A stretch of 55,854 nt of DNA from a virus, in IMG/VR virus record IMGVR_UViG_3300030370_000147, positions 1-55,854 of that record. The stretch is one strand, 5' to 3'. The position numbers and the translations under genes were made by a program. Below, piece after piece: positions 1 through 7,717 of the stretch; position 1 is the first letter of the stretch, and each line of letters starts with the position of its first letter. The notes beneath the pieces are model-generated. The model had not been told where the DNA came from. It saw nothing but the letters and a program-made list of their open reading frames with translations, and did not search any database.

Positions 1-19
1 ATGTACAACCAAGCTGTAG

Positions 20-802
20 ATGCTAGACACAAAAGAAACGAAAGCCATGCCCAAAAGAATCAAGACCCGCCTGCCTAAGCGTATCGCATGGTATGAAGGC
101 GAGGTTCTGCACGTCATCCGCCTCGGCAAGACGAGCAATGACAAGATCGCAGAAGACTGGATGCAAGTCCTGCAGACGTACCACTTCGACCTACGTCAGT
201 TTGCCCTCGTGCGCTCACACCTCGACGGCAAGGGCAAGCACAGTATGAAGCAGTTCTTCGACCTCGATGCGGCGAACTGCCTCGACTGCCCGCTGTCCAA
301 CAACTCTGGCAACGGCAAGTGCTACACCCACAAGCTACGGCAGTACACGGGTATGCTATCCATGCTCAAGTCCCTGTGCAATGAGGATGTCTACGAAGGC
401 ATCAATCCAATGCAACGTGCTGCCCTCATGAAGATGGCAGAGCGTGCGGACTTCATCCGCTTCGGCACATACGGTGAGCCATCCCTGCTCGACATCGGAC
501 TTGTCGGTGACATCGTGCTGTCCAAGCGCGATAAGGTGCAGTGGACGGGGTACACCCACCAGGCACGCAAGCCATGGGCACAGGCATACAAGGCATACTT
601 CATGGCCTCGGCGCACTCCGACAAAGATGCCGCATCTATCACAGGGTGGCGCTCGTTCGTATGCACCGACCCTGACGACACTTCGACAGCGGTGCAATGC
701 CCTGCCTCCAAGGAACTCAGCGTCACCAACTGCGCAAGGTGCGGGCTATGCTCAGGTATCACGGGCAAAGGAGACAAGAACGTCAAAACCCTAATCCACT
801 AA
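20..802 (+). CDS. Cysteine-rich phage protein, DUF7227-like
   Basis: A 260-residue protein of unknown biochemical function. It carries two Cys clusters, CLDCPLS followed by GKCYTH near residues 90-105, and a C-terminal CARCGLCSG, which suggests bound zinc or iron-sulfur. The central FIRFGTYGEPSL and WTGYTHQ stretches and a later GWRSF motif recall a family (DUF7227) that I know from phages and mobile elements; this is from memory, not a search. The start at 20 directly follows an in-frame TAG at 17-19 in another frame, the usual arrangement of coupled genes here. An inner ATG at 47 (MPKRIK) is the alternative. First gene of the visible early operon. Confidence 0.7.
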   Translation: MLDTKETKAMPKRIKTRLPKRIAWYEGEVLHVIRLGKTSNDKIAEDWMQVLQTYHFDLRQFALVRSHLDGKGKHSMKQFFDLDAANCLDCPLSNNSGNGKCYTHKLRQYTGMLSMLKSLCNEDVYEGINPMQRAALMKMAERADFIRFGTYGEPSLLDIGLVGDIVLSKRDKVQWTGYTHQARKPWAQAYKAYFMASAHSDKDAASITGWRSFVCTDPDDTSTAVQCPASKELSVTNCARCGLCSGITGKGDKNVKTLIH

Positions 803-805
803 CAC

Positions 806-1153
806 ATGAGAGACAAAGTCCTTAACATCCTTCGGGATGTCCGCATGATTAATAGCAAGGAGGGAACCTTGAGCACCGAAGAACTGCTCGCAGAGATTGA
901 GACCAATGCCATGGCCGCCTTGCATGGTGACAAGGTCATGATTCCAAGCAAGCTGTTTGGCAATATCACCATACCCCATAAGGTCATTGACTCCATGAGC
1001 AATGGCGACGACGACCTGTGGTTCGGCGTGAGTAAGTACATCGATATCAACATATCCTACTGTGGTGAGCCAGAGCATTGGCAGTACATCATCTACCCTG
1101 TCAAGAACGGAGAAATCGACACATCTACAGAACTTGAAGTAGGTAAGCTATGA
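806..1153 (+). CDS. Hypothetical early protein, 115 aa
   Basis: I do not recognise this protein. It is 115 residues, acidic, with no membrane segment and a mixed helix/strand look. It starts 3 bases after the stop of the upstream cysteine-rich gene, and its TGA overlaps the ATG of the next small ORF, so it belongs to the early operon. An overlapping reading frame on the other strand is taken as a shadow. Confidence 0.65.
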   Translation: MRDKVLNILRDVRMINSKEGTLSTEELLAEIETNAMAALHGDKVMIPSKLFGNITIPHKVIDSMSNGDDDLWFGVSKYIDINISYCGEPEHWQYIIYPVKNGEIDTSTELEVGKL

Positions 1154-1326
1154 ACATGAAATACTGTGTCCCCAAGCCGTATAGACTTTTATATACCAAT
1201 CATTTTGGCGTAGTTGGTGTCATATCATACGCTAATAGCGAAGCGCATTTACAACACATTTTGACTGCAATCTGCGCCCGCAAAAAATTGAACATGGATA
1301 AAGTCCAACTGCAAGAAATCAAATAG
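1150..1326 (+). CDS. Small early protein, 58 aa
   Basis: A 58-codon ORF starting MNMKYCVPKPY. Its ATG overlaps the preceding TGA (ATGA), the pattern used by most genes of this operon. The product is slightly basic, without a clear membrane segment; the middle (HFGVVGVISYANSE) could form a short beta hairpin. No family recognised. Support rests on the coupled start, the orientation and the otherwise empty space of about 210 bases. Confidence 0.5.
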   Translation: MNMKYCVPKPYRLLYTNHFGVVGVISYANSEAHLQHILTAICARKKLNMDKVQLQEIK

Positions 1327-1364
1327 AAAAGTTATGACAGTATATATCGTCATCGCCTAACAAC

Positions 1365-1622
1365 ATGACTGAACAACAAAAGAAAGAAGCCGACATCAGG
1401 CTAGTCATAGCCTACACATGGAGCCAAATAGGCAGAGTCATAGACTTCTCCTTCTCCATGTGCGTCATCGTGGAGATGCTCGCCACCCAATTCGTGATGG
1501 ACCATCAACTGCCTGATGAAGAGTATGGCATTGGTGAAGATCGAGAGATGGATTGGGATGAACACGTAGAAAAATTCATGCTAAAAGGATTACATGACAA
1601 AGGTGTACCAGTAAACAGATAA
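1365..1622 (+). CDS. Hypothetical early protein, 85 aa
   Basis: An 85-residue protein with a moderately hydrophobic helix around residues 25-45 (IDFSFSMCVIVEML) and a strongly acidic C-terminal half (DEEYGIGEDREMDWDE). The function is not recognised. It follows a 38-base gap in which I see no convincing promoter, and the next gene starts 4 bases after its stop. Confidence 0.6.
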   Translation: MTEQQKKEADIRLVIAYTWSQIGRVIDFSFSMCVIVEMLATQFVMDHQLPDEEYGIGEDREMDWDEHVEKFMLKGLHDKGVPVNR

Positions 1623-1625
1623 ACC

Positions 1626-1937
1626 ATGAGTAAAGAAACTCCCCGACTCCCTAAGCTGGAGTATTTCAAACTGCGCCTAGCTCAAGCAGAAGCTAGAGGT
1701 GACAAGCGCAAGGCAAGGTATTATGAAGGCCGCATCAGTGAGATGACGGAAGAGAAGTCACGATCGCTTACCAAGCAAGAAGCAGAAGACTTGTTCCTTC
1801 GAGCCACCGCAGCAATGAACCAGCACCTGAACCTACAGAAGCTGTTGATGGTGCCGATGTCAGATGACTTGAAGCAGTGTGCTGCTGCCTTGCACGAACT
1901 CAAAGACTATTTCACCCCCCGAAGAGACAAATCATGA
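1626..1937 (+). CDS. Hypothetical helical early protein, 103 aa
   Basis: A 103-residue, Lys/Arg- and Glu-rich protein that should be mostly helical (residues 10-70 look like an amphipathic or coiled-coil segment). It is not recognised. Its stop overlaps the ATG of the next gene at 1934-1937, so the two are probably co-translated. Confidence 0.6.
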   Translation: MSKETPRLPKLEYFKLRLAQAEARGDKRKARYYEGRISEMTEEKSRSLTKQEAEDLFLRATAAMNQHLNLQKLLMVPMSDDLKQCAAALHELKDYFTPRRDKS

Positions 1938-2401
1938 AGAGAGGAAGAAGAACAGACCGCGTGGCTCAGGCCATTGGAGAAGCAATGACGTATGGTAATT
2001 GCATCATGACCTTTGATATGCTACACAACTTTGCATCGTCAGGATATTACTACATACCCTATGACCGAGAGGGTGAATATCTAGGCCTGCCGCCACGAGA
2101 GTCCATCTTTCAGGAAGTAGCGCAGATGCAGACACAGCTGATGCTAAAGGGTGAGCTGGAAAGTGAGTACGCCATCTTGTTTACAAGCCGCCTGGGTACA
2201 TTGCCCAACGCACTCATCAAGGACATGGATGTACGGAGTATCCGAGTGCAGCTCATACGATTCTGCTCGAAGTTTCCTTGGGAACTTGACAAACTCAAGA
2301 AAGACTACTTACGTAGTGCGGATGGTCAGGGTAACATCTATGAGTACAATGATGGAGAAATCACCACCATTGATTGGGACTACGGAGACATGCACGTGTG
2401 A
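1934..2401 (+). CDS. Hypothetical early protein, 155 aa
   Basis: A 155-residue protein, starting MKRGRRTDRV. The frame is open further upstream (to 1877), but the ATG at 1934 overlaps the previous stop and is the natural start. The basic N-terminus is followed by a mixed helical region. No motif was recognised. Its TGA shares a base with the ATG of the next gene (TGATG). Confidence 0.6.
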   Translation: MKRGRRTDRVAQAIGEAMTYGNCIMTFDMLHNFASSGYYYIPYDREGEYLGLPPRESIFQEVAQMQTQLMLKGELESEYAILFTSRLGTLPNALIKDMDVRSIRVQLIRFCSKFPWELDKLKKDYLRSADGQGNIYEYNDGEITTIDWDYGDMHV

Positions 2402-2592
2402 TGCCTTACTACATATACAACTTCGAAGAAGGCGGTTGGAACTCTAGCCAAGCTGCCAACATCCGATCTGCTCGTAAGAAAGAGAGGGAACGCTGGAAGG
2501 ACTCACCCAACCTCACCATCAAGGAAGATTCCTTCAAGAAGGTGACCTCAAAAGAGCTGTTAGAAATTTACGCAAGCACTTCACAACTATGA
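2401..2592 (+). CDS. Small charged early protein, 63 aa
   Basis: A 63-residue protein beginning MPYYIYNFEEGG, followed by a highly charged Lys/Arg/Glu segment. I chose the ATG at 2401 over the frame-open 2374 because it forms a TGATG junction with the upstream gene. Not recognised. Confidence 0.5.
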   Translation: MPYYIYNFEEGGWNSSQAANIRSARKKERERWKDSPNLTIKEDSFKKVTSKELLEIYASTSQL

Positions 2593-2852
2593 GCTACTAC
2601 ATAACAACGAAGACAGACATGCTCAGCAAAGAGCAACGAAAACAGTACCAGCGCATCAGCGATGTACTCGAAGAGCATGAGGAATTGGTAGGTGACATCT
2701 GGGATGCACTCGACCATGACGTTACCGACACGCTGCCTGATGACGGCACGGAGATGGAGAACTTTGTCAACGACCTCAAGACATTCGTCTTCGGGTGGGT
2801 GATGGGAGAGAAGATGAACGGCATCGAGGCCAGGATACGAAAAGCGAAATGA
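2589..2852 (+). CDS. Hypothetical acidic early protein, 87 aa
   Basis: An 87-residue acidic, largely helical protein. Both ends overlap neighbours by 4 bases (ATGA at 2589 and at 2849), a strong sign of a real gene inside a translationally coupled operon. No family recognised. Confidence 0.6.
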   Translation: MSYYITTKTDMLSKEQRKQYQRISDVLEEHEELVGDIWDALDHDVTDTLPDDGTEMENFVNDLKTFVFGWVMGEKMNGIEARIRKAK

Positions 2853-3097
2853 GTATTTGGAAACAAGAGCGCATCGACGGAGTAGTCCGTGAGATTGAGC
2901 GCAAGAGCCTGCAAGACATTGCAATCATTATCCTTGAAGAGCGATTCGACAGGAGGGTCAAGGGGTATGAAGCCGAATGGCTCGACACCCTCGCCACGAC
3001 ACTTCGCAATGGCGACTCCTTCAACGAGGTCGAGATGTGCGACGAGATGTTCCGTACCCCGAAGAGAGAACTCACTAAACGATACAAGAACGAATGA
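2849..3097 (+). CDS. Hypothetical early protein, 82 aa
   Basis: An 82-residue protein beginning MSIWKQERID, charged and probably helical. The reading frame is open back to 2795, but the ATG at 2849 overlaps the upstream TGA. It is followed by another ATGA overlap at 3094. Not recognised. Confidence 0.6.
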   Translation: MSIWKQERIDGVVREIERKSLQDIAIIILEERFDRRVKGYEAEWLDTLATTLRNGDSFNEVEMCDEMFRTPKRELTKRYKNE

Positions 3098-3789
3098 GAT
3101 TACCTAATTTACATGAGACCCCTCACTACTTCATCCTACAATCGATTGGAGGGATGTACGAGGGCTACTCGGAGACCAACTGTGACCGCATCTCAGATAA
3201 GGAATCCCCTGAGCACGCAAAGGCTATGGTTGAGGACTACGTAGACCAGTGGATGCATAGCATGGTGGAGTACTACACGAACCTCGCAGAGGAGATGATG
3301 GTCCCCATGAAGGATGTCAAGTTCAAGCACACAGAATGTCCTCACAAGTTCTGGCACAAGGTTGAAGTTGACCTCGGAGACTCGGACCCGCTAGACGAGT
3401 TCCAGTCAGCTCAAACGCTCTTCATCCAGACGTATCTCGGTAAGTCTATTGACCATCAGGTCGTAGTGTATGATCAAATGAATGACATAGTAGACATGGT
3501 CTGTGCCAAACATACAGCCATGCACCTGGCTGAGGAGACCATCTCCATCGACGCGCAGCGCATCAAGGCTCGGTTGCTCGACGACAAAAGCAAGTTGCTC
3601 GACACCACCTACTACGTCAACAACCTCATCTATTGCTACGACTCCCTCGCTGAGGTAGTGCGTGACCTTGAATCATCACACCCAGTAATGCTTGACATCG
3701 ACGACAGCTGCACCCACTACTTCCCTGCGGAGAGTGTGAAGAAGATGTTCTACGGCTGGAATAACGGCAAGATCGCAACACATCACTAA
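3094..3789 (+). CDS. Hypothetical early protein, 231 aa
   Basis: A 231-residue acidic protein with several His/Cys residues (HTECPHKFWHK, CAKHTAMH, CTHYF) that could bind a metal, although I see no known arrangement. No membrane segment. It is the largest of the unrecognised early proteins and is coupled to the upstream gene by an ATGA overlap. Confidence 0.6.
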   Translation: MRLPNLHETPHYFILQSIGGMYEGYSETNCDRISDKESPEHAKAMVEDYVDQWMHSMVEYYTNLAEEMMVPMKDVKFKHTECPHKFWHKVEVDLGDSDPLDEFQSAQTLFIQTYLGKSIDHQVVVYDQMNDIVDMVCAKHTAMHLAEETISIDAQRIKARLLDDKSKLLDTTYYVNNLIYCYDSLAEVVRDLESSHPVMLDIDDSCTHYFPAESVKKMFYGWNNGKIATHH

Positions 3790-3796
3790 TAATAAT

Positions 3797-4087
3797 ATGG
3801 CAGGATTCCTTACCCGCACCAAACACCTTGACAAGCACGTAGCAGAGCGAGTACGCCTCCGTGCCAAAGCCATCTCCGCTGATGCCAAGAGAGGCAACAA
3901 GCATCTTCCCCCAGGCGATAGGTATGGAGACATAGACGGCCCACCTATGCGTGAGTTGGCAAGCAAGTTCTCCAAGCACGAGGACACGGAGGCCATCAGC
4001 AAGTGGCTGAGGGAGCAAGACACTGCGTTCCGAGACTATGTACCACGCATGGTCTTCCAAATTCTTAAGGACAACACCTATGAGTAA
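3797..4087 (+). CDS. Hypothetical basic early protein, 96 aa
   Basis: A 96-residue protein with a basic N-terminal half (RTKHLDKHVAERVRLRAKA), consistent with nucleic-acid contact but without a recognised fold. It starts 8 bases after the 231-residue gene and overlaps the next gene by 8 bases. Confidence 0.55.
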   Translation: MAGFLTRTKHLDKHVAERVRLRAKAISADAKRGNKHLPPGDRYGDIDGPPMRELASKFSKHEDTEAISKWLREQDTAFRDYVPRMVFQILKDNTYE

Positions 4088-4418
4088 GATAAAACAGAGT
4101 GTAGGTTGCGGCCAGTGTGGCCACCCGACAGGCCCAGCAGGATGCACTGGTGCTTGCTTCAACAGCAACCTACCCGTCACCCCAATCCGTCCTGATGAGC
4201 TAACATACAGTGATGTCAGAGCAGAAGAAAAACCCGACACATCTTCTGTGTCCAAGGCACAACTTGATGATCTATGGGCTCAGGTAGAGTACATGACCGA
4301 ACAACTTAAAGACGACCCGACTAACCAAGGCTTGGCTAAGTTGCTGAGCAATACAGTTGCCACGTATAACGCAAAACTCAAACAGTATGACAGCCAAAGT
4401 AGACCCTGGACAGAATGA
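4080..4418 (+). CDS. Small protein with N-terminal Cys knot, 112 aa
   Basis: A 112-residue protein beginning MSKIKQSVGCGQCGHP. Four Cys (two as CGQC, then two more in the following 15 residues) suggest a small zinc-binding knuckle, followed by a charged helical tail. The ATG at 4080 overlaps the upstream stop; the frame is open to 4038 without a better start. Function unknown. Confidence 0.55.
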   Translation: MSKIKQSVGCGQCGHPTGPAGCTGACFNSNLPVTPIRPDELTYSDVRAEEKPDTSSVSKAQLDDLWAQVEYMTEQLKDDPTNQGLAKLLSNTVATYNAKLKQYDSQSRPWTE

Positions 4419-4692
4419 AGTAGACAAGACCGCACCCTTCTGGGCTGCGCTTGAAGATGAAAACGCGCCAACAATTATTGTAGATGGAGTGAAGATGAAG
4501 CACGCTGTGTGGAATCTACTGATCCACCTAAGAGACATGAGGATGTACTGTGGGCCCATTAGTATGAAGCCTCACAGGAATTGGAAGATCAGCACCGTCA
4601 AGAAATACTATGGTCTCAAAGGTGGCAAGCATAAAATCCATGACAGCCTTCGCCATATCTACAAGGAACTTCGTGAGAAAAACAAAAAATAA
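4387..4692 (+). CDS. Hypothetical early protein, 101 aa
   Basis: A 101-residue protein beginning MTAKVDPGQN, with a strongly basic C-terminal half (KYYGLKGGKHKIHD and a Lys-rich tail ending KNKK). The chosen ATG gives a 32-base overlap with the upstream gene; an ATG at 4357 is possible. It is the last gene before the promoter at 4693-4725. Not recognised. Confidence 0.55.
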   Translation: MTAKVDPGQNEVDKTAPFWAALEDENAPTIIVDGVKMKHAVWNLLIHLRDMRMYCGPISMKPHRNWKISTVKKYYGLKGGKHKIHDSLRHIYKELREKNKK

Positions 4693-4725
4693 TTTGCAGG
4701 TATCGACAATTACCCTATAAGTTTG
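4693..4725 (+). promoter_or_regulatory. Bacteroidota-type promoter
   Basis: TTTG at 4693-4696 is followed, after 21 bases, by TAAGTTTG at 4718-4725. This matches the known Bacteroidota sigma-A consensus, a TTTG (-33) box and a TAnnTTTG (-7) box. Predicted start of transcription is near 4730-4733, about 15 bases before the 27-residue ORF at 4748. It would drive the replication and recombination part of the early operon. Confidence 0.7.
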
Positions 4726-4747
4726 CGACAAACAATTGACATGAGCG

Positions 4748-4831
4748 ATGGAAGATCTTGACTTCACAGCAATTGGATGGGCAGGAATATTTCTGTGCCT
4801 CCTTGCCCTCATGGTAATGAAATTAATATGA
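4748..4831 (+). CDS. 27-residue single-span membrane peptide
   Basis: A 27-codon ORF beginning MEDLDFTAIG, then a continuous hydrophobic stretch (WAGIFLCLLALMVM) and a short KLI tail. It would be a bitopic membrane peptide with an acidic N-terminus. It is the first ORF after the promoter at 4693-4725, and its TGA overlaps the ATG of the next gene (ATGA at 4828). It could also act as a leader ORF for translational coupling. Function unknown. Confidence 0.5.
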   Translation: MEDLDFTAIGWAGIFLCLLALMVMKLI

Positions 4832-5310
4832 AAGAAAAAAAGTACAAGGTGCGATTCCACCTTGCCGCTGGCCCTAACTATCAACGATGGCAAGTGCGGC
4901 ATGGTGATGACGTAAAATACTACGACCCTGAAGATGTCACTTTAGATATGTACGGGTGCCAGCTGCGTAACCAAGCTAAAACAGCAGAGGGTATTTACTT
5001 AGGTAAGAGTAAGACAGTATGTGCATGGGTGCAGTGCGATCACCTGGAGGTGAAGGCCCGCCATGAGCACACCCTACCTGACCCCAAGGGATTTGTTGCC
5101 GTCCAATACAACCCACGGAAGGCACCTCATTGGTTCAGGGATAACTACAAAAACAACGTCGATAACATGAGGTACTTGTGCCTCACAACCATAGGTCGTC
5201 TCATTGTAATACCAGATATTCATGAAGAGTGGAAGCTTCAACAAGCATCTCGAAAAACTACACAGCCAAGCGAGGTCGTGCAGAGTGAGGATCATAGCAC
5301 AAACAAGTGA
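4828..5310 (+). CDS. Hypothetical phage protein, 160 aa
   Basis: A 160-residue protein beginning MKEKKYKVRFHLAAG. It has a beta-rich N-terminal domain with the stretch YQRWQVRHGDDVKYYDP and a CAWVQCDHLEV segment. I associate this pattern with uncharacterised proteins of marine phages, but I cannot name the family. The start at 4828 is fixed by the ATGA overlap with the small membrane ORF; the frame is open to 4777. Confidence 0.6.
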   Translation: MKEKKYKVRFHLAAGPNYQRWQVRHGDDVKYYDPEDVTLDMYGCQLRNQAKTAEGIYLGKSKTVCAWVQCDHLEVKARHEHTLPDPKGFVAVQYNPRKAPHWFRDNYKNNVDNMRYLCLTTIGRLIVIPDIHEEWKLQQASRKTTQPSEVVQSEDHSTNK

Positions 5311-5317
5311 AATAAGT

Positions 5318-5824
5318 ATGTCTAAAACAGAAACCGTTATTGCAAACGTTGTTATGAACTCTGTGTGTTCAGTGTTCATGGTGTCCCCCTCGGATCTCAA
5401 GGGCTCATCACGCCACAGCAGTATCATAACCGCACGCCATGCATATGTTATGCTGCGCAGCCAACTAAGTTCCCCCACCTACACTCAAATAGGATCCGAG
5501 CTGAATGGTCGCAGTCATAGCACAGTAATATCCAGCCTTCGCAAGAGCAACGAGCTCCTTGAATCCGACAAGGTCTTTGGCTTGCAGTGCAAGACAGTCA
5601 TGGATCAGTTGGTTGACTCTGATAACGTGGTCGTCAGGAGTCTGGCACGAGCGACACAGGAGAATGGAGAGTCAGACTTAGAGAAGGCAGCGGCAGCCCG
5701 CAAGCTGATGAGAGAGTTCCTCACCACCTTCGAGGGCTTCATTCAAGGCCACTCACCTTCAGTTGTACTCAAGAAACTACATGGCATCAGAGAAGAAGCT
5801 ATTGATGCAAACCTGAATGACTAA
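5318..5824 (+). CDS. DnaA domain IV-like DNA-binding protein
   Basis: A 168-residue protein that resembles only the C-terminal DNA-binding domain (domain IV) of the replication initiator DnaA. Residues 30-80 contain RHSSIITARHAYVML, then PTYTQIGSELNGRSHSTV. The last eight residues align with the DnaA signature GGRDHTTV, whose Arg and His/Thr contact the DnaA box. No AAA+ ATPase domain is present. The remaining 85 residues are helical and unassigned. It sits just upstream of the annealing protein and primase-helicase, so it may bind the phage origin or control host initiation. The ATG at 5318 was chosen; the frame is open to 5222. Confidence 0.72.
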   Translation: MSKTETVIANVVMNSVCSVFMVSPSDLKGSSRHSSIITARHAYVMLRSQLSSPTYTQIGSELNGRSHSTVISSLRKSNELLESDKVFGLQCKTVMDQLVDSDNVVVRSLARATQENGESDLEKAAAARKLMREFLTTFEGFIQGHSPSVVLKKLHGIREEAIDANLND

Positions 5825-5845
5825 AACCCAAACCCCAAACCTAAA

Positions 5846-6241
5846 ATGAGTTTATCCCAAAAGTCTTGGACATCCCATGAATTGGCTGTTGTCCACCATC
5901 ACCTTGCTGATATCCTAGAGGAGAGTAACGGTGGTGTGTCCTCCACGTCCCCAACCCTACTCCGCTTGCACGAGATGCTCCCTGACCGCAGCTTCAGTGC
6001 AGTATCCAACAAGGTTCGTGTAGAGATGGTACGCAAAGGCTTAGTGCAGCCTAAAACAAAACAGATCGAATCGCTGAAGCAACAGCTTGAGCTAATGAAT
6101 TCAGATGAGACTCTGCCAGTACTCGTGTTGCCTGACGCTGAGAAGCAGCAGGTCAATCATGGATCCATCGTGTCGGTCCCTTTGAAAAAACTGTACGGCA
6201 AAGTAGACTATGAAACATTTATGTCCCTGATCAATGAGTGA
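5846..6241 (+). CDS. Putative Myb/SANT-like DNA-binding protein
   Basis: A 131-residue protein. Residues 5-60 (WTSHELAVVHHHLADI, later LPDRSFSAVSNKVRVEM) have the spacing of a Myb/SANT-type helix-turn-helix, in which the last helix selects DNA. The rest is a helical segment with SLKQQLELMNS and a C-terminal tail. The assignment is by pattern only. It lies between the DnaA-like and annealing genes and overlaps the latter by 8 bases. Confidence 0.5.
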   Translation: MSLSQKSWTSHELAVVHHHLADILEESNGGVSSTSPTLLRLHEMLPDRSFSAVSNKVRVEMVRKGLVQPKTKQIESLKQQLELMNSDETLPVLVLPDAEKQQVNHGSIVSVPLKKLYGKVDYETFMSLINE

Positions 6242-6887
6242 ACCTAAGAAACCACGTGCGCCACGCACGACGACCTCTGTGTATACGCGCCTCAATAAAA
6301 TTGATGTTCGCCCTCGTGTAAGAAAGAAAGGTAAAGTTGAGTACATATCCTGGGCGGACGCGTGGCACATGCTGATGACTGAGTTCCCTGACTCAACTAG
6401 GCAGGTGTACAAGGATGAATCGACAGGCCTCAACTTCTTTACCGATGGACGCACTGCCTATGTGGAGGTGGGTGTTACAGTGAAGGGGACCGAGCATGTC
6501 GTAGACCTACCTGTTATGGACTTCCGTAACAACTCTATCCCCATCGACAAGATGAACAGCTTCGACGTCAACAAGACAGTCCAACGTGCTATGGTAAAAG
6601 CCATAGCTATGCATGGGCTGGGCTTACAACTGTGGACCAAGGAGGATCTGTATGATGCGGATGACAAAGCTCCTGTGAAACAAGAAGCTGCACCTGCTGC
6701 TGCTCCTGCTAAGCATGCAGCTGTAGATACCAATGACCCAAGTGCCATTGTAGATGCGACGATCAACTACCTCAAGACTCTTCCGAACGTCACGGCTAAG
6801 GAAAAAACATCTCAGAGTATGATCAATAAGTACAAGGACAAGCTCTCTGAGCAAGACATTGAAAAGATTAAAAAGTTTGTACGATGA
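6234..6887 (+). CDS. Single-strand annealing protein, Sak3/DUF1071 family
   Basis: A 217-residue protein of the Sak3-type phage recombinases (DUF1071), which anneal complementary single strands. Family hallmarks are visible in order: YISWADAWHMLMTEFP (residues 35-55), a DLPVMDFRNNSIP motif near 92-104, and the block MVKAIAMHGLGLQLWTKEDLY near 118-140. An Ala/Pro-rich linker (AAPAAAPAKHAA) then leads to a helical C-terminal domain. It overlaps the exonuclease gene by 4 bases. The pair would provide recombination-dependent replication or repair of phage DNA. Confidence 0.85.
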   Translation: MSEPKKPRAPRTTTSVYTRLNKIDVRPRVRKKGKVEYISWADAWHMLMTEFPDSTRQVYKDESTGLNFFTDGRTAYVEVGVTVKGTEHVVDLPVMDFRNNSIPIDKMNSFDVNKTVQRAMVKAIAMHGLGLQLWTKEDLYDADDKAPVKQEAAPAAAPAKHAAVDTNDPSAIVDATINYLKTLPNVTAKEKTSQSMINKYKDKLSEQDIEKIKKFVR

Positions 6888-7663
6888 GCTTGAGAGAATT
6901 ATTACAAGAGAGATTCGGTAAGGGACACTTGTCGTACTCATCAATCAAGTATGCCCTCGGTGACATGCGGAAGTGGGAGATGTATATGCGTGGTGAGATG
7001 AAGAAAGAGTCTACGGCTTTGAACTTTGGATCGCTTTACGACTGTATGCTACTGACGCCTGACGAATTTGATAGTAGGTATATGATCCTGCACGAAGAGG
7101 ATGTCTTGGCTGCTTGCAGTAAGGAGACCCGTTCCAAGAGCAGGCCTACAGCAACCAAAGAGTACGGTCAGGTGGTCGCTATGCTGACAGAGGATAGTGG
7201 CAAAGAGCTTGTCAAGGCTAGTGATCACCAGGAGGCCCTGCAAATGATCGAGCGCCTAGGTAACGAGGGGTTGATAGATCAGTATCTGACAGGCGGACAG
7301 GCTCAGGTGGAGTTCAACGTTGATGTCCATGACGTACCCTTGAGAGGATTCTTAGACTATTTACATGACGATTATATCTTGGACAGCAAGACAGTCGGAA
7401 GGGAGTCATCTAAGTTTAAGTGGGATGTGCAGTCATGGAGCTATGACATCCAGGCATACATCTATATGCAGGTCTTCCCTCGTAATCAATTCCTATGGCT
7501 AATACAGGAGAAGTCAGCACCTTTCTTTCCTGCCGTAGTTACCTGTACCGAGCAGACCTTGTTCAATGGTGAGATGAAGTTTGAGGAGGCGCTTGACAAC
7601 ATCAAGACGTGGTTGTCAACAGAACCTAGTGAACAAAGAGGCCATGGACGATTCTCAGTTTGA
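6884..7663 (+). CDS. PD-(D/E)XK exonuclease (RecE/YqaJ-like)
   Basis: A 259-residue nuclease, partner of the annealing protein. It begins with the typical HLSYSSIKYALGD segment, followed by FGSLYDCMLLTPDEFDSRY. The core motif FLDYLHDDYILDSKT supplies the catalytic Asp and the D-x-K, and a QAYIY helix follows. This order is shared by DUF3799-like phage exonucleases that resect double-stranded ends. Its C-terminus overlaps a tiny membrane ORF at 7644. Confidence 0.8.
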   Translation: MSLRELLQERFGKGHLSYSSIKYALGDMRKWEMYMRGEMKKESTALNFGSLYDCMLLTPDEFDSRYMILHEEDVLAACSKETRSKSRPTATKEYGQVVAMLTEDSGKELVKASDHQEALQMIERLGNEGLIDQYLTGGQAQVEFNVDVHDVPLRGFLDYLHDDYILDSKTVGRESSKFKWDVQSWSYDIQAYIYMQVFPRNQFLWLIQEKSAPFFPAVVTCTEQTLFNGEMKFEEALDNIKTWLSTEPSEQRGHGRFSV

Positions 7664-7715
7664 CGTTTTGTTATACGTGATATTAATTACCTTGCTGTCA
7701 CTAAATTTTTTATAG
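7644..7715 (+). CDS. 23-residue single-span membrane peptide
   Basis: A 23-codon ORF beginning MDDSQFDVLLYVILIT and ending LNFL: two acidic residues followed by one hydrophobic span. It starts inside the last 20 bases of the exonuclease and stops 2 bases before the SSB-like gene, filling the gap exactly. It resembles the 27-residue ORF at 4748 in size, polarity and position between DNA-metabolism genes. Function unknown. Confidence 0.4.
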   Translation: MDDSQFDVLLYVILITLLSLNFL

Positions 7716-7717
7716 CC

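Noticed and set aside
1-78. 25-codon + frame starting at base 1
   Set aside because: It runs inside the first real gene in another frame; the ATG at the window edge is probably coincidental.
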